Source: Microcella daejeonensis | GTDB lineage: Bacteria; Actinomycetota; Actinomycetes; Actinomycetales; Microbacteriaceae | NCBI RefSeq assembly: GCF_026625045.1 | Contig: NZ_CP113089.1 | Location: forward strand, 124,001-188,000 | Direction of reading: 5' to 3' | DNA length: 64,000 nucleotides | Shown here: positions 7,816-16,872 of the stretch, one piece after another | Position numbering within the stretch: the first letter of the stretch is position 1 | How the letters are laid out: each line of letters begins with the position of its first letter | Position numbers and translations under genes: made by a program | Notes under the pieces: model-generated | What the model was told of the DNA's origin: nothing | Seen by the model: the letters and a program-made list of their open reading frames with translations, nothing else | The model's database searches: none

Positions 7816-9465
7816 TCACGGGGCGGCGAGGCGCAGCCGGCCGGTGAGCAGCCGCTCGGCGACGGGCGTGTGCGAGATGACGATGACGGCGCGGTCGGGT
7901 GCGGCCGCCGCGTCGAGCAGCTCGTCGAGCAGCGAGGAGGCGCGGTCGGCGTCGACGTTCGCCGTCGGCTCGTCGAGCACGAGCACGGGCGCCTCGCTCA
8001 GCAGCGCCCGGGCGAGCGCGAGCCGCTGCGCCTGCCCGCCCGAGACGAGGGCTCCGCGCTCGCCGATGGGCGCATCGAGGCCCCCGCGCTCGGCGACCCA
8101 GGCGGCGAGCCCCACGCGCTCGAGCACGGCGAGCAGCGCCGCGTCGTCGGCCGTGTCGCGGGCGAAGAGCAGGTTCTGCCGGATGGACTCGTCGAACAGG
8201 TGCGGCTGCTGCTCGCACAGCACGATGCGCTCGCGCACCGCGTCGGGGTGCAGCGCGCGCACGTCGACGCCCCCGAGCATGAACGAGCCCTCGTGGTCGA
8301 GGAACCGCACGAGCACGTGCGCGAGCGTCGTCTTGCCCGCGCCGCTCTCGCCCTCGACGAGCAGGCGGTCGCCCGCGCGCAGCTCGAGGTCGAGGGGGGC
8401 GAGGGCCGCAGCCCCGGCGCCCGGCCAGCGCGCCGTGACGCCGCGCAGCACGACGTCGCTCCCCCGCGGCTGCGGCGCCTCGGCGGTCGCCGACGACGGG
8501 GCCGGGATGCCCTCCGGCCGATCCTCGGGCACCACAGCCGCGATGCGCCGGGCGCTCGCCCGCACGCGCCACCAGGCGGCGAGGGCGAGGGGCAGCACGG
8601 CGACCGCGTCGACGACGGCGAGCGGCACGAGGGCGAGCAGCACGAACTGGGGCCCCGTGAGGCCGCCCGCTGCGAGCTCGGGAGCGGCCGTCAGGGCCGA
8701 GGCGACCAGCAGCGAGCCTCCGGCGAGCGTGAACAGCGCGGCCACCGAGCCGGCGGCGAGCGACTGGCGGGTCTGCTCGCGGCGCAGGCGGGCATCCAGC
8801 GCATCGATGGCGGCCCGCGCCGCCGCATCGGCCCCGTAGGCGCGCAGCACATCGAGACGGCCGAGGTAGTCGAGCACGGCGTCGGCGAGGTCGGCGCGCA
8901 GCGGGGCGATGCGGCGCTCGGCGCCCCGCCCGACGGCGGTGACGAGAGCGGTGGCCGCCGCGAGGGCGAGCAGGAGCCCTCCGCCGAGCACCGCGGCGGC
9001 GGCGGGCGAGAGCCAGGCGACGCCGACGACGGCGAGGCCCGCGACGACGAGGCCGGAGACGAGCGGCTGGATGACGCGCAAGGGAAGTTCCTGCAGCGTG
9101 TCGACGTCGCGCACGAGCGTCGTCAGCACGTCGCCGCGGCGGGTGGCGCGCAGTCCGTCGGGCGCGACGGGCAGGAGGCGGCGGAAGACCGCGACGCGCA
9201 GGCGGGCGAGCGCCCGGAAGGCTCCGTCGTGCCCGACCAGGCGCTCCAGGTAGCGGAACACCGCCCGCCCCAGCGCGAAGGCCCGCACGCCCACGATGGC
9301 GAAGCCGAGGAGCAGGATGGGCGGCTGCTCGGCCGCGCGGGCGATCAGCCAAGCGCTCGTCGCGAGCAGCGCCACCGCCGAGCCCGCCGCGAGCACGCCG
9401 AGCGCCAGCGCCACAGCCGTCTCGCGCGGGGCGGGCTGCGCCGCGCGCAGCACCTCGCGCATCAT
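7816..9465 (-). CDS. cydC: CydC, thiol reductant ABC exporter subunit
   Basis: A 549-aa half-transporter with an N-terminal six-helix ABC exporter domain (about 1-320) and a C-terminal ATPase. The Walker A is GESGAGKTT, the signature is VSGGQAQR and the Walker B is VLVLDEP. With CydD it forms the heterodimer that exports cysteine/glutathione-type thiols (or handles haem) and is needed for cytochrome bd assembly. The start overlaps the cydD stop as ATGA, so the subunits are coupled. It is the last gene of cydABDC. Confidence 0.95.
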   Translation of the reverse strand: MMREVLRAAQPAPRETAVALALGVLAAGSAVALLATSAWLIARAAEQPPILLLGFAIVGVRAFALGRAVFRYLERLVGHDGAFRALARLRVAVFRRLLPVAPDGLRATRRGDVLTTLVRDVDTLQELPLRVIQPLVSGLVVAGLAVVGVAWLSPAAAAVLGGGLLLALAAATALVTAVGRGAERRIAPLRADLADAVLDYLGRLDVLRAYGADAAARAAIDALDARLRREQTRQSLAAGSVAALFTLAGGSLLVASALTAAPELAAGGLTGPQFVLLALVPLAVVDAVAVLPLALAAWWRVRASARRIAAVVPEDRPEGIPAPSSATAEAPQPRGSDVVLRGVTARWPGAGAAALAPLDLELRAGDRLLVEGESGAGKTTLAHVLVRFLDHEGSFMLGGVDVRALHPDAVRERIVLCEQQPHLFDESIRQNLLFARDTADDAALLAVLERVGLAAWVAERGGLDAPIGERGALVSGGQAQRLALARALLSEAPVLVLDEPTANVDADRASSLLDELLDAAAAPDRAVIVISHTPVAERLLTGRLRLAAP

Positions 9466-11126
9466 GCCGGCACCCCCGCGGGCTGCAGGTCGAGGCGCTC
9501 ATCGGCGGCCGCGATGACCGCCGGTCGGTGGGTCACCACGACGACGAGCGCGCCCTCCGCGGCGAGCGCTCGCAGCCCGGCGATGACCCGAAGCTCGGTG
9601 GCGGCGTCGAGCGCCGAGGTGGGCTCGTCGAGCAGCACGAGCGGGGTACGGCGCTCGAGCGCGCGGTACGCGGCCCGGGCGATCGCGACCCGCTGGGCCT
9701 GACCGCCCGAGAGCCCGTCGCCGCCGGGGCCGAGCACGAGGTCGGCGGGAACGTCGTCGACGGCCGCGAGCCGCAGGGCGCGCTGCACGAGGGCGGTGTC
9801 GGGATGCTCCGCCCCGAGCGCGACGACGGCGGCGAGCGGCCCCGCGGTGAGGTCGGGGCGCTGCCCGGCCCAGGCGACGTGCGCGGCGAGCTCGGCGGCG
9901 TGGGCCGAGCGACCCGCGATCGCGATCCTGCCCTCGGCGGGCAGGGCCCCGCGGAGCGCGGCGAGCAGGCTCGACTTGCCGACGCCGCTCTCGCCGGTGA
10001 CGGCGAGCAGGAGCCCGCCGGCCCAGGCGCCCGAGAGGCCGTCGACGACGGGGCGCCCTGCACGGCGCACGACGAGCTCGGTGAGGCGCAGGGCGGGCGG
10101 CGGGGCATCCCCGATCGTCTCGTCGGCGAGCGCCGCCCGTTCGACGGACGAGACCGGGGAGGGAGCGGCGGTCGGCGCCGCGTCGAGCAGGTCGAGCACC
10201 TCCTCGGCGGCCGCGAGCCCCTCGGCGGCGGCGTGGTACTGCGCGCCCACCTGCCGCAGCGGCAGGTACGCCTCGGGCACGAGCACGAGCACGAAGAGCC
10301 CGAGCGCGAGGGCGATCACCCCGTCGATGAGCCGCACGCCGACCGAGACGGCGACGATCGCGACGGAGAGGCTCGCGGCGAGCTCGAGGGCGAAGCTCGA
10401 CAGGAACGACACCCGCAGCACGCGCATGGTGCGCCGCCGGTACTGCTCGGTCACGGCGTCGATGCGCGCGACCTGCCGGTGCTGCCGTCCGAAGATCATG
10501 AGGGTCGAGAGCCCCTGCACGACCTCGAGGAACCCCCGCGACAGGGTCGTCAGCGCCTGCCATTGCCGACGCTGCACGGCCTGCGTGGCCCAGCCGATGA
10601 GCACCATGAACAGCGGGATGAGCGGCAGGGTCAGCACGACCGCGATGCCCGTGGGCGCATCGGCGAGCAGCAGCGCGCCGACAACTACGGGCGTCGCGAC
10701 CGCGGTGAGCACGAGCTGCGGCAGGTACCGCCCGATGTAGCCGTCGAGCGCGTCGAGGCCCGGCCCGATGAGGGTGGCGATGTCGGCGCTCGGCCGGTCC
10801 CGGTCGCCGGATGCCCCGCGCGCGTCGACCGCGTCGAGAACCCGGCGCCGCAGCTGGCTCTTGACCCGCGCGGCCCCGCGCACCGCGAGGGCGTCGAGCG
10901 CCGCCTGGGTCAGCGCGCGGGCGAGCACGCTCGCGGCCGTGGCGATGACGGGCCCGCCCAGCTCGTCGGCGCTGCGCCCGTCGACGAGCCCGGCGATGAG
11001 CTGGGCGGCGGAGAAGCAGAAGGCGACGATCGCGCCGACGTGGGCGAGCGCGACGAGGGCGCCGGCGGCCAGCACCACGCGGGCCGCCGACGCCGCGCGC
11101 AGCAGGCGGGGGTCGAGGGGCTTCAG
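9462..11126 (-). CDS. cydD: CydD, thiol reductant ABC exporter subunit
   Basis: A 554-aa ABC exporter half-subunit with transmembrane helices in residues about 15-300. The ATPase has Walker A GESGVGKSS, signature LSGGQAQR and Walker B LVLLDEP. Partner of CydC in the assembly of cytochrome bd. The start is unusual. The conserved N-terminus (KPLDPRLLR) is preceded in frame only by CTG at 11126, which overlaps the cydB stop as CTGA; the next ATG/GTG/TTG candidate is a GTG 16 codons further in, at the first membrane segment. A CTG start coupled to cydB termination is the best reading. The open frame continues upstream into cydB without a stop, but that part is a shadow. Confidence 0.9.
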   Translation of the reverse strand: MKPLDPRLLRAASAARVVLAAGALVALAHVGAIVAFCFSAAQLIAGLVDGRSADELGGPVIATAASVLARALTQAALDALAVRGAARVKSQLRRRVLDAVDARGASGDRDRPSADIATLIGPGLDALDGYIGRYLPQLVLTAVATPVVVGALLLADAPTGIAVVLTLPLIPLFMVLIGWATQAVQRRQWQALTTLSRGFLEVVQGLSTLMIFGRQHRQVARIDAVTEQYRRRTMRVLRVSFLSSFALELAASLSVAIVAVSVGVRLIDGVIALALGLFVLVLVPEAYLPLRQVGAQYHAAAEGLAAAEEVLDLLDAAPTAAPSPVSSVERAALADETIGDAPPPALRLTELVVRRAGRPVVDGLSGAWAGGLLLAVTGESGVGKSSLLAALRGALPAEGRIAIAGRSAHAAELAAHVAWAGQRPDLTAGPLAAVVALGAEHPDTALVQRALRLAAVDDVPADLVLGPGGDGLSGGQAQRVAIARAAYRALERRTPLVLLDEPTSALDAATELRVIAGLRALAAEGALVVVVTHRPAVIAAADERLDLQPAGVPA

Positions 11127-12145
11127 TGCACGGCCTCCGCGAGCTCGATCGTCTGCCGGGTCACGCGCTTGCGGAACACCCAGTACGTCCAGCCCTGGTA
11201 GAGCAGCACGAGCGGCACCATGACGAGGGCGACCCAGCTCATCACCTGCAGCGTGTAGTCGCTGCTCGAGGCGTTCTCGATGGTCAGGCTGAAGGCCGGG
11301 TCGGTCGTCGAGGGCATGACGTTGGGGAACAGCGCCGCGAGGATGGCGACGACGGCGAGCGCCGTCGTGAGCGCCGTGAGCCCGAAGGCCCAGCCGTCGC
11401 GCCCCGCCCGGTTGGCGAGCCAGGAGCCGATGAGCGCGGCCGCCGCCCCGCCCGCCGCCGCGAGCAGCACGGGCAGGTGGGCGATGTCGAGGTGCTGCAG
11501 CACCGTCCAGACGAGGAAGCTCGCCGCCACGGCGATGGTGACGAGCCCGGAGCGCACCGCGAGCGCCCGCGCCCGCTCGCGCAGCTCGCCGTCGGTCTTG
11601 AGCGCGACGAACTGCACCCCGTGCGTGAAGAACAGCAGCAGGGTCGTGAGGCCGCCGAGGATCCCGTACGGGTTCAGCAGCGTGAGCAGCGTGCCGGTGA
11701 ACTCGAAGTCGGCGTCGATGGGCGTGCCCTGGATGATGTTCGCGAAGGCGACCCCCCAGAGGAAGGCGGGCACCGCGCTGCCGATGACGATCATCCGGTC
11801 GAAGGCGGCCGCCCATTCGGGGCTGCGCCCCTGGTGCCGGTACTCGAACGAGACCCCGCGCAGGATGAGCGCGATGAGGATGAGCAGCAGCGGCAGGTAG
11901 AAACCGCTGAACAGCGTCGCGTACCACTCGGGGAAGGCCGCGAACATGGCGGCGCCCGCGACGATGAGCCAGGTCTCGTTGAGATCCCAGACCGGCCCGA
12001 TCGTGTTGATGAGCTGCCGGCGGTCGGTGTTGTCGCGCCCGAGGAAGGGCAGCGACATGCCGACGCCGAAGTCGAAGCCGTCGAGCACGAAGTAGCCGAT
12101 GAAGAAGAAGCCGACGATGAAGAACCAGAGGTACGCGAGATCCAT
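11123..12145 (-). CDS. cydB: Cytochrome bd ubiquinol oxidase subunit II
   Basis: A 340-aa integral membrane protein, the non-catalytic subunit II of cytochrome bd oxidase, which pairs with CydA. It has the conserved N-terminus (LDGFDFGVG near residue 22) and the family WDLNETWLI region (about 52-60), followed by multiple helices. The ATG at 12145 has an AAGGAAGG ribosome-binding site. It lies 20 nt after cydA, and its stop overlaps the proposed CTG start of cydD. Confidence 0.97.
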   Translation of the reverse strand: MDLAYLWFFIVGFFFIGYFVLDGFDFGVGMSLPFLGRDNTDRRQLINTIGPVWDLNETWLIVAGAAMFAAFPEWYATLFSGFYLPLLLILIALILRGVSFEYRHQGRSPEWAAAFDRMIVIGSAVPAFLWGVAFANIIQGTPIDADFEFTGTLLTLLNPYGILGGLTTLLLFFTHGVQFVALKTDGELRERARALAVRSGLVTIAVAASFLVWTVLQHLDIAHLPVLLAAAGGAAAALIGSWLANRAGRDGWAFGLTALTTALAVVAILAALFPNVMPSTTDPAFSLTIENASSSDYTLQVMSWVALVMVPLVLLYQGWTYWVFRKRVTRQTIELAEAVH

Positions 12146-12165
12146 GGGATGCCCTTCCTTCAGGC

Positions 12166-13572
12166 CTAGTAGACGGTGGCGAGCTTCTGCACGTCGACCT
12201 CGTCGGGGTCGTCGTGGGCCTCCCACTCGCGCGGGCCCTCGATGGCGGCCTTGCGGATGAGGCGGAACTCGACCACGGCGAGCGCGCCGTAGACCACGGT
12301 GAAGGCGATGAGCGAGATCGCGACCTCGAGCCCGGTCACGCCGGGCGAGACGCCGTCCTCGGTCTTCATGAGCCCGAACACGAGCCAGGGCTGCCGGCCC
12401 ATCTCGGTGAAGATCCAGCCGACGAGGCTCGCGACCAGGGGCAGCGGGGCGCTCCAGATGGCGACGCGCCAGGCCCAGTCCTTCGGGGTGCGCCCGCCGC
12501 GGGTCAGCCAGAGGCCGGCCACCGAGACCAGGGCGGCGAGCGAGCCGAGGCCGATCATCCACCGGAACGCCCAGTAGGTGACCCAGATGATCGGGGTGTA
12601 GTCGCCGGGGCCGAACTCGGCGGCGTACTGGGCCTGCAGGTCGTTGATGCCCTCGACCTCGCCCGTGAGGGTGTGGGTCGACAGCAGCGAGAGCAGGTAC
12701 GGCACGCGGATGGAGAAGATCTCGCTCGAGCCGTCGGGCGTGCCCCAGCTGAAGATCGAGAAGCTCGCCGGCGCGCTCGTCGTGTAGAGCGCCTCGGCGG
12801 CCGCCATCTTCATGGGCTGCGTGTCGACCATGACGAGGCTCAGCTGGTCGCCGCTCAGGGCGACCCCGGCGAAGGCCACGAGGTTGACGACGAGGCCGAA
12901 GCGCAGCGCCGTGCGCATCGTCTCGTCGTACTGCCCGCGGCGCAGGTGCCAGGCCGCGACCGCGACGACGACGACCGCGGCGAACATGATGGAGGCGAGG
13001 ATGGTGTGCGGGAACGCCGCGAGCACCACGGGGTTCGTCAGCACGGCGCCGATGTCGGTGAGCTCGGCCCGCCCGAGCTCCTCGTTGATGCGGAAACCCA
13101 CGGGGTTCTGCATGAAGGCGTTCGCGGCGAGGATGAAGTACGCCGACATCGCCGTCGAGATCGACAGCATCCAGATGCTCGCCAGGTGCAGCTTCTGCGG
13201 CAGCTTGTCCCAGCCGAAGATCCAGAGCCCGATGAAGGTCGCCTCGAGGAAGAAGGCGAGCAGCCCCTCCATCGCCAGGGGCGCGCCGAAGACGTCGCCC
13301 ACGAAGCGCGAGTAGTCGCTCCAGTTCATCCCGAACTGGAACTCCTGCACGATGCCGGTGACGACGCCCATCGCGAAGTTGATGAGGAAGATGCGGCCGA
13401 ACAGGCGCGTGAGGTGCAGGTACTTGATCTTCCCCGTGCGCACCCACGCCGTCTGCAGGATGGCGACGAGGAAGGCCATGCCGATCGTGAGCGGGACGAA
13501 GAGGAAGTGGTAGAGGGTGGTCAGACCGAACTGCCACCGGGCGAGCGCGAGAGGGTCGAGCCAGTCGAGCAC
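12166..13572 (-). CDS. cydA: Cytochrome bd ubiquinol oxidase subunit I
   Basis: A 468-aa catalytic subunit of the high-affinity quinol oxidase, reducing O2 to water at low oxygen without proton pumping. Haem ligands are conserved: His22 (LYHFLFV), His189 (FPHTI) and Met391 (EMGRQPW). The Q-loop is of the short form. The start is GTG 13572, with a TAGGCT hexamer at 13621-13616 giving a leader of about 40 nt. It is the first gene of cydABDC and is divergent from the DedA gene. No Rex or CRP box is evident to me in the intergenic region. Confidence 0.97.
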   Translation of the reverse strand: MLDWLDPLALARWQFGLTTLYHFLFVPLTIGMAFLVAILQTAWVRTGKIKYLHLTRLFGRIFLINFAMGVVTGIVQEFQFGMNWSDYSRFVGDVFGAPLAMEGLLAFFLEATFIGLWIFGWDKLPQKLHLASIWMLSISTAMSAYFILAANAFMQNPVGFRINEELGRAELTDIGAVLTNPVVLAAFPHTILASIMFAAVVVVAVAAWHLRRGQYDETMRTALRFGLVVNLVAFAGVALSGDQLSLVMVDTQPMKMAAAEALYTTSAPASFSIFSWGTPDGSSEIFSIRVPYLLSLLSTHTLTGEVEGINDLQAQYAAEFGPGDYTPIIWVTYWAFRWMIGLGSLAALVSVAGLWLTRGGRTPKDWAWRVAIWSAPLPLVASLVGWIFTEMGRQPWLVFGLMKTEDGVSPGVTGLEVAISLIAFTVVYGALAVVEFRLIRKAAIEGPREWEAHDDPDEVDVQKLATVY

Positions 13573-13615
13573 GAAGGGGACCGCCTTGGGATGAGGGGTG
13601 GATGAGGCCTCCTCC

Positions 13616-13621
13616 AGCCTA
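13616..13621 (-). promoter_or_regulatory. -10 hexamer of the cydABDC operon
   Basis: TAGGCT on the minus strand about 44 nt before the cydA GTG. This is the best promoter candidate in the cydA/dedA divergent gap. Confidence 0.45.
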
Positions 13622-13706
13622 GGAATCGGCCGTCGAGCGGCACCATGGGTCGAAAGTCCCGAATCCTCGCGGCTCGCGCGCCCAGCCCTCGCTCGTCACC
13701 GCTCGC

Positions 13707-13712
13707 TAGGCT
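13707..13712 (+). promoter_or_regulatory. -10 hexamer for leaderless dedA-family gene
   Basis: TAGGCT lies 7 nt before the GTG at 13720, with no Shine-Dalgarno sequence between. Confidence 0.55.
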
Positions 13713-13719
13713 CGCGCGC

Positions 13720-14391
13720 GTGAACGAATTCCTCGACGGGCTGCTCGGCTGGGTGCAGGACGTCGACCCGGTGCTGCGCACCGTCATCGCCGGGCTGTTC
13801 ATCATGCTCGAGACGAGCGTGCTCATCGGCCTCGTCGTGCCGGGCGACAGCGTCGTTCTGGTCGCCTCGACCGCGGTCGACTCCCCCGTCGAGTACTTCG
13901 CCCTCGCCCTCACCTGCATCGCCGGCGCCCTCATCGGCGGCTCGATCGGCTTCTGGATCGGCCGCACCTTCGGCCCCTGGCTGCGGCGCTCGCGGGCCGG
14001 CCGCCTGATCGGCGAGAAGAACTGGCAGCGGGCGGAGAACTTCCTCGACCGCCGCGGGGGCATCGCGGTGTTCATCTCGCGGTTCCTGCCGGTGCTGCAC
14101 TCGATCACGCCGCTCACGGTCGGCATGAGCACGCTGAGCTACCGCACCTTCATCCTCTGGCTCGCGCCCGCCTCGACGCTGTGGGCCTTCGCCTACGTCT
14201 CGGTGGGCTCGGCCGCCGCGGGCACCTACCGCGAGCTGAGCGACCAGCTGAGCTACGCGGCGTACATCTTCGTCGGCATCATCGTCGCCTTCCTCGTCGT
14301 CGTCTGGATCGTCAAGAAGGCCCTCGAGCGCTACGCCGCCCGGCACGCCGACCACCCCGGCGACGGCGACGCCCGCACGCTCGACGACTGA
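13720..14391 (+). CDS. DedA family membrane protein
   Basis: A 223-aa membrane protein of the DedA/SNARE-associated (VTT) family, linked to undecaprenyl-phosphate or other lipid-carrier flipping and to envelope stress. Conserved features include the E-x-S-x-x-x-G-x-x-x-P-G-D/E-type segment at about 31-45 (ETSVLIGLVVPGDS) and the F-x-R-x-x-P motif (FISRFLPVLHSITP, about 116-129). It starts at GTG 13720, because a TAGGCT hexamer lies 7 nt upstream; an ATG at 13645 is in frame but precedes the promoter. It converges on the OpuC binding-protein gene. Confidence 0.9.
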   Translation: MNEFLDGLLGWVQDVDPVLRTVIAGLFIMLETSVLIGLVVPGDSVVLVASTAVDSPVEYFALALTCIAGALIGGSIGFWIGRTFGPWLRRSRAGRLIGEKNWQRAENFLDRRGGIAVFISRFLPVLHSITPLTVGMSTLSYRTFILWLAPASTLWAFAYVSVGSAAAGTYRELSDQLSYAAYIFVGIIVAFLVVVWIVKKALERYAARHADHPGDGDARTLDD

Positions 14392-14411
14392 GCGCCGAGC
14401 GGGGATGACGA

Positions 14412-14444
14412 AGGGGGCGGGATGCTCCGCGCACCCCGCCCCCT
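14412..14444. terminator. Bidirectional terminator hairpin
   Basis: AGGGGGCGGG (14412-14421) pairs with CCCGCCCCCT (14435-14444) around a 13-nt loop. It lies between the convergent dedA-family gene and the osmoprotectant-binding-protein gene. Confidence 0.65.
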
Positions 14445-14461
14445 CGATCCAGCCGCTCGAT

Positions 14462-15373
14462 CTACTCGAGGAAGCCGTTCTCGGTCAGCCAGCGCTCGGC
14501 GATCACGGAGGCGGACTCCTGGTCGACGGTGCTGCTCACGTTGAGGGCGACGAGGCCCTCGGGGGTCAGGGCGGCGCTGATCTCGTTGATGAGGTCGATC
14601 GCCTCCTGCGGCAGGTCGCTCGAGGCGACCGGCACGACGTTCGAGGCCAGGAAGAGGCCCTCGGGGTCGCTCAGGGTCACGAGGCCGTTCTCGCCGATGC
14701 GCGGGTCGGCGCTGTAGACGTTGGCGATGTTGACGACGCCCTCGAGCAGCGACTCGACCGTGGTCTCGCCGGTGGCCTGGAAGGAGACCTCGACGTCGTA
14801 GGTCTCGAGAAGACCGGCGGGGCCGTAGGGGCGCTCCTCGAGCTCGGGGTTGCCGCCGAGGATGAGCTCGGGCACGCCCGCGAGGTCGGCGATCGACTCG
14901 AGGCCGTTGGCCTCGGCGAACTCGGCCGTCACGTTGTAGCTGTCCTGGTCGGTCGCAGGGCTCTGGTCGAGCACCTGCAGGCCCTCGGGCAGGGCGCCCT
15001 GCAGCTCGGCGTAGACCTCGTCGGAGGCGGTCGCCGCCGTGTCGGGCACGTAGTACTGCAGCAGGTTGCCGGTGTACTCGGGGAACAGGTCGACCTCGCC
15101 CGCCTCGATGGCGGGGATGTAGGCGTCGCGCTGCCCGATGTTGAAGTTCTCCTCGACCTCGAAGCCGGCGTTCTCGAGCGCCTGCGCGTAGATCGAGGCG
15201 ATGATCTCGTTGGAGTAGTACGCCTGCGAGCCGACGACGATCGTGTCGCCGCCGCCCTCGGATTCCGTGCCCGGGTCCAGCGGATCCCCGGATGCGCACC
15301 CTGCCAGGGCCAATGACGCCCCGACCGCGGTCGCGACGAGCGCGAACCGGCCCTTGTTCCTTGCTGTGAACAT
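14462..15373 (-). CDS. Osmoprotectant ABC transporter substrate-binding lipoprotein
   Basis: A 303-aa secreted lipoprotein of the OpuAC/OpuCC (glycine betaine/choline) binding family. It has a positively charged N-terminus, a hydrophobic core and the lipobox LALAGC, with lipidation at Cys26. The mature domain has the VVGSQAYYSNEIIASIYAQ opening and the FPEYTGNLL segment, in which aromatic residues contact the quaternary amine in the family. Last of four genes with two permeases and an ATPase; it presumably captures betaine, choline or a related solute outside the membrane. Confidence 0.92.
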   Translation of the reverse strand: MFTARNKGRFALVATAVGASLALAGCASGDPLDPGTESEGGGDTIVVGSQAYYSNEIIASIYAQALENAGFEVEENFNIGQRDAYIPAIEAGEVDLFPEYTGNLLQYYVPDTAATASDEVYAELQGALPEGLQVLDQSPATDQDSYNVTAEFAEANGLESIADLAGVPELILGGNPELEERPYGPAGLLETYDVEVSFQATGETTVESLLEGVVNIANVYSADPRIGENGLVTLSDPEGLFLASNVVPVASSDLPQEAIDLINEISAALTPEGLVALNVSSTVDQESASVIAERWLTENGFLE

Positions 15374-15391
15374 CGAACTCTCTTTTCTGTC

Positions 15392-16135
15392 TCAGGTGGT
15401 GGCGGAGGACTCCGCCGCCGCACGGCGCCGAGGTGAGGCGGTGCGGACGTCTGCGACCCGGCCGGCGCGCACGCCGCGCGGGACGGCGTTGCGCTCGAGC
15501 AGCGCGAAGACCGCGTCGAGCAGCAGGGCCAGGGCGATGATGAGGAGGGCGCTGCCGAGCATTTGATCGTACTGACGGGTGGCGATGCCCTGCACGATGT
15601 CGTAGCCGAGCCCGCCGAGGTTGACGAAGGCGGCGAGCACCGCGGTCGCGACGACCTGCAGCACGCCGCTGCGCAAGCCCCCGAACAGCAGGGGCAGCCC
15701 CAGCGGAACCTCGACCTTCCAGAGGATCTGCCACTCGGTCATGCCCATCGCGCGCGCGGCGTCGACGGTGCGCCGGTCGATCGCCTCGAGGCCCGCGTAG
15801 GCGCCGGCGAGGATGGGCGGGATCGCGAGGAGCATGAGCACGAGGATCGCCGAGGCGGCGCGGACGGAGGGCTGCACCCCCGCGATCATGACGAAGAGGA
15901 ACAGCAGCCCGAAGGAGGGCAGGGCGCGCGCCGCTCCCGAGAGCCCGACCGCGATCTCGCGGCCGCGCCCCGTGTGACCGATGAGCCACCCGAGCGGGAT
16001 CGCCACGAGGGACGCCGCCGCCACGGCGATGACCGTGTAGTACAGGTGCTCGCCGATGCGCAGCGGGATGGAGCCGGTGCCCTGGTAGTTCGCCGGGTCG
16101 GTCAGCCAGGCGAAGGCCTCGAGGAAGAGGTTCAC
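15392..16135 (-). CDS. Osmoprotectant ABC transporter permease
   Basis: A 247-aa inner-membrane permease of the OpuCB/ProW type with about five helices. The EAA loop is at about residues 137-160 (RAMGMTEWQILWKVEVPLGLP). Its ATG overlaps the last codons of the upstream permease by 4 nt. It forms the translocation channel with that permease. The C-terminal 25 residues are hydrophilic and Arg/Ala-rich. Confidence 0.93.
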   Translation of the reverse strand: MNLFLEAFAWLTDPANYQGTGSIPLRIGEHLYYTVIAVAAASLVAIPLGWLIGHTGRGREIAVGLSGAARALPSFGLLFLFVMIAGVQPSVRAASAILVLMLLAIPPILAGAYAGLEAIDRRTVDAARAMGMTEWQILWKVEVPLGLPLLFGGLRSGVLQVVATAVLAAFVNLGGLGYDIVQGIATRQYDQMLGSALLIIALALLLDAVFALLERNAVPRGVRAGRVADVRTASPRRRAAAESSATT

Positions 16136-16872
16136 GGGTTCATCCCCATCGACGCCTGCTGCACGCCGCGGCCGAAGGCCGTCGCACCCTTCTCGATCTG
16201 CTGCTCGTTCTCGCGCGGGTCACGCCGACGAGGTCCGGCGCTCTTCCTGGTCCAGGGCATGAGGCCGGCGCCGAGCATCGCCAGCAGGCGGTCGACGACG
16301 AGCGCGATGACCACCACGACGACCACGCCCGTGAGCACCGAGGCGAGGATGCCCCGCTGGAACCCGTTCGTGAAGAGGTAGCCGAGGCTGTCCGCGCCGA
16401 CCACGACGCCCACGGTGAGCAGGCTGATCGTGCTCACGGCGACCACCCGGAGCCCGGCGAGCAGCACGGGGCCCGCGAGCGGGAAGTCGACCGTCCAGAA
16501 CCGGCGCCAGCTGGAGTACCCCATGGCGGTGGCCGCCTGACGGATGTCGGGATCGACGCTGTCGAGAGCATCCGCCGTCGACCGCGCCATGAGGGCGACC
16601 GCGTAGATGGTGAGGGCGATGAGCACGTTGGCGATGCTGAGGAACGGCAGCCCCAGCAGAGGCGGGAGGATGACGAAGAGCGCGAGCGAGGGGATCGTGT
16701 AGAGCAGCCCGACGACCGTGAGAACGAGCCCTCGGGTGAGCCGGTAGCGGTGCGCCAGCCAGCCGAGCGGGATGGCGAGCACGAAGCCGAGGACGATCGG
16801 CAGCAGGCTCAGCCTCAGATGCTCGACCGTCAGCTCGACGATGAGCGGCCAGTTGGCCACGAGCCAGCTCAC
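16132..16872 (-). CDS. Osmoprotectant ABC transporter permease
   Basis: A 246-aa second permease of the same importer. It has membrane helices in residues about 15-215 and an EAA-type loop (ATAMGYSSWRRFWTVDFPLA, about 113-132). It starts at GTG 16872, overlapping the 3' end of the ATPase gene by 4 nt. The hydrophilic tail (about 215-246) is poorly conserved in the family. Confidence 0.93.
   Translation of the reverse strand: MSWLVANWPLIVELTVEHLRLSLLPIVLGFVLAIPLGWLAHRYRLTRGLVLTVVGLLYTIPSLALFVILPPLLGLPFLSIANVLIALTIYAVALMARSTADALDSVDPDIRQAATAMGYSSWRRFWTVDFPLAGPVLLAGLRVVAVSTISLLTVGVVVGADSLGYLFTNGFQRGILASVLTGVVVVVVIALVVDRLLAMLGAGLMPWTRKSAGPRRRDPRENEQQIEKGATAFGRGVQQASMGMNP

Noticed and set aside
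9462..11927. 821-codon frame covering cydD and part of cydB
   Set aside because: Only the part from about 11126 matches CydD; the rest is out-of-frame cydB.
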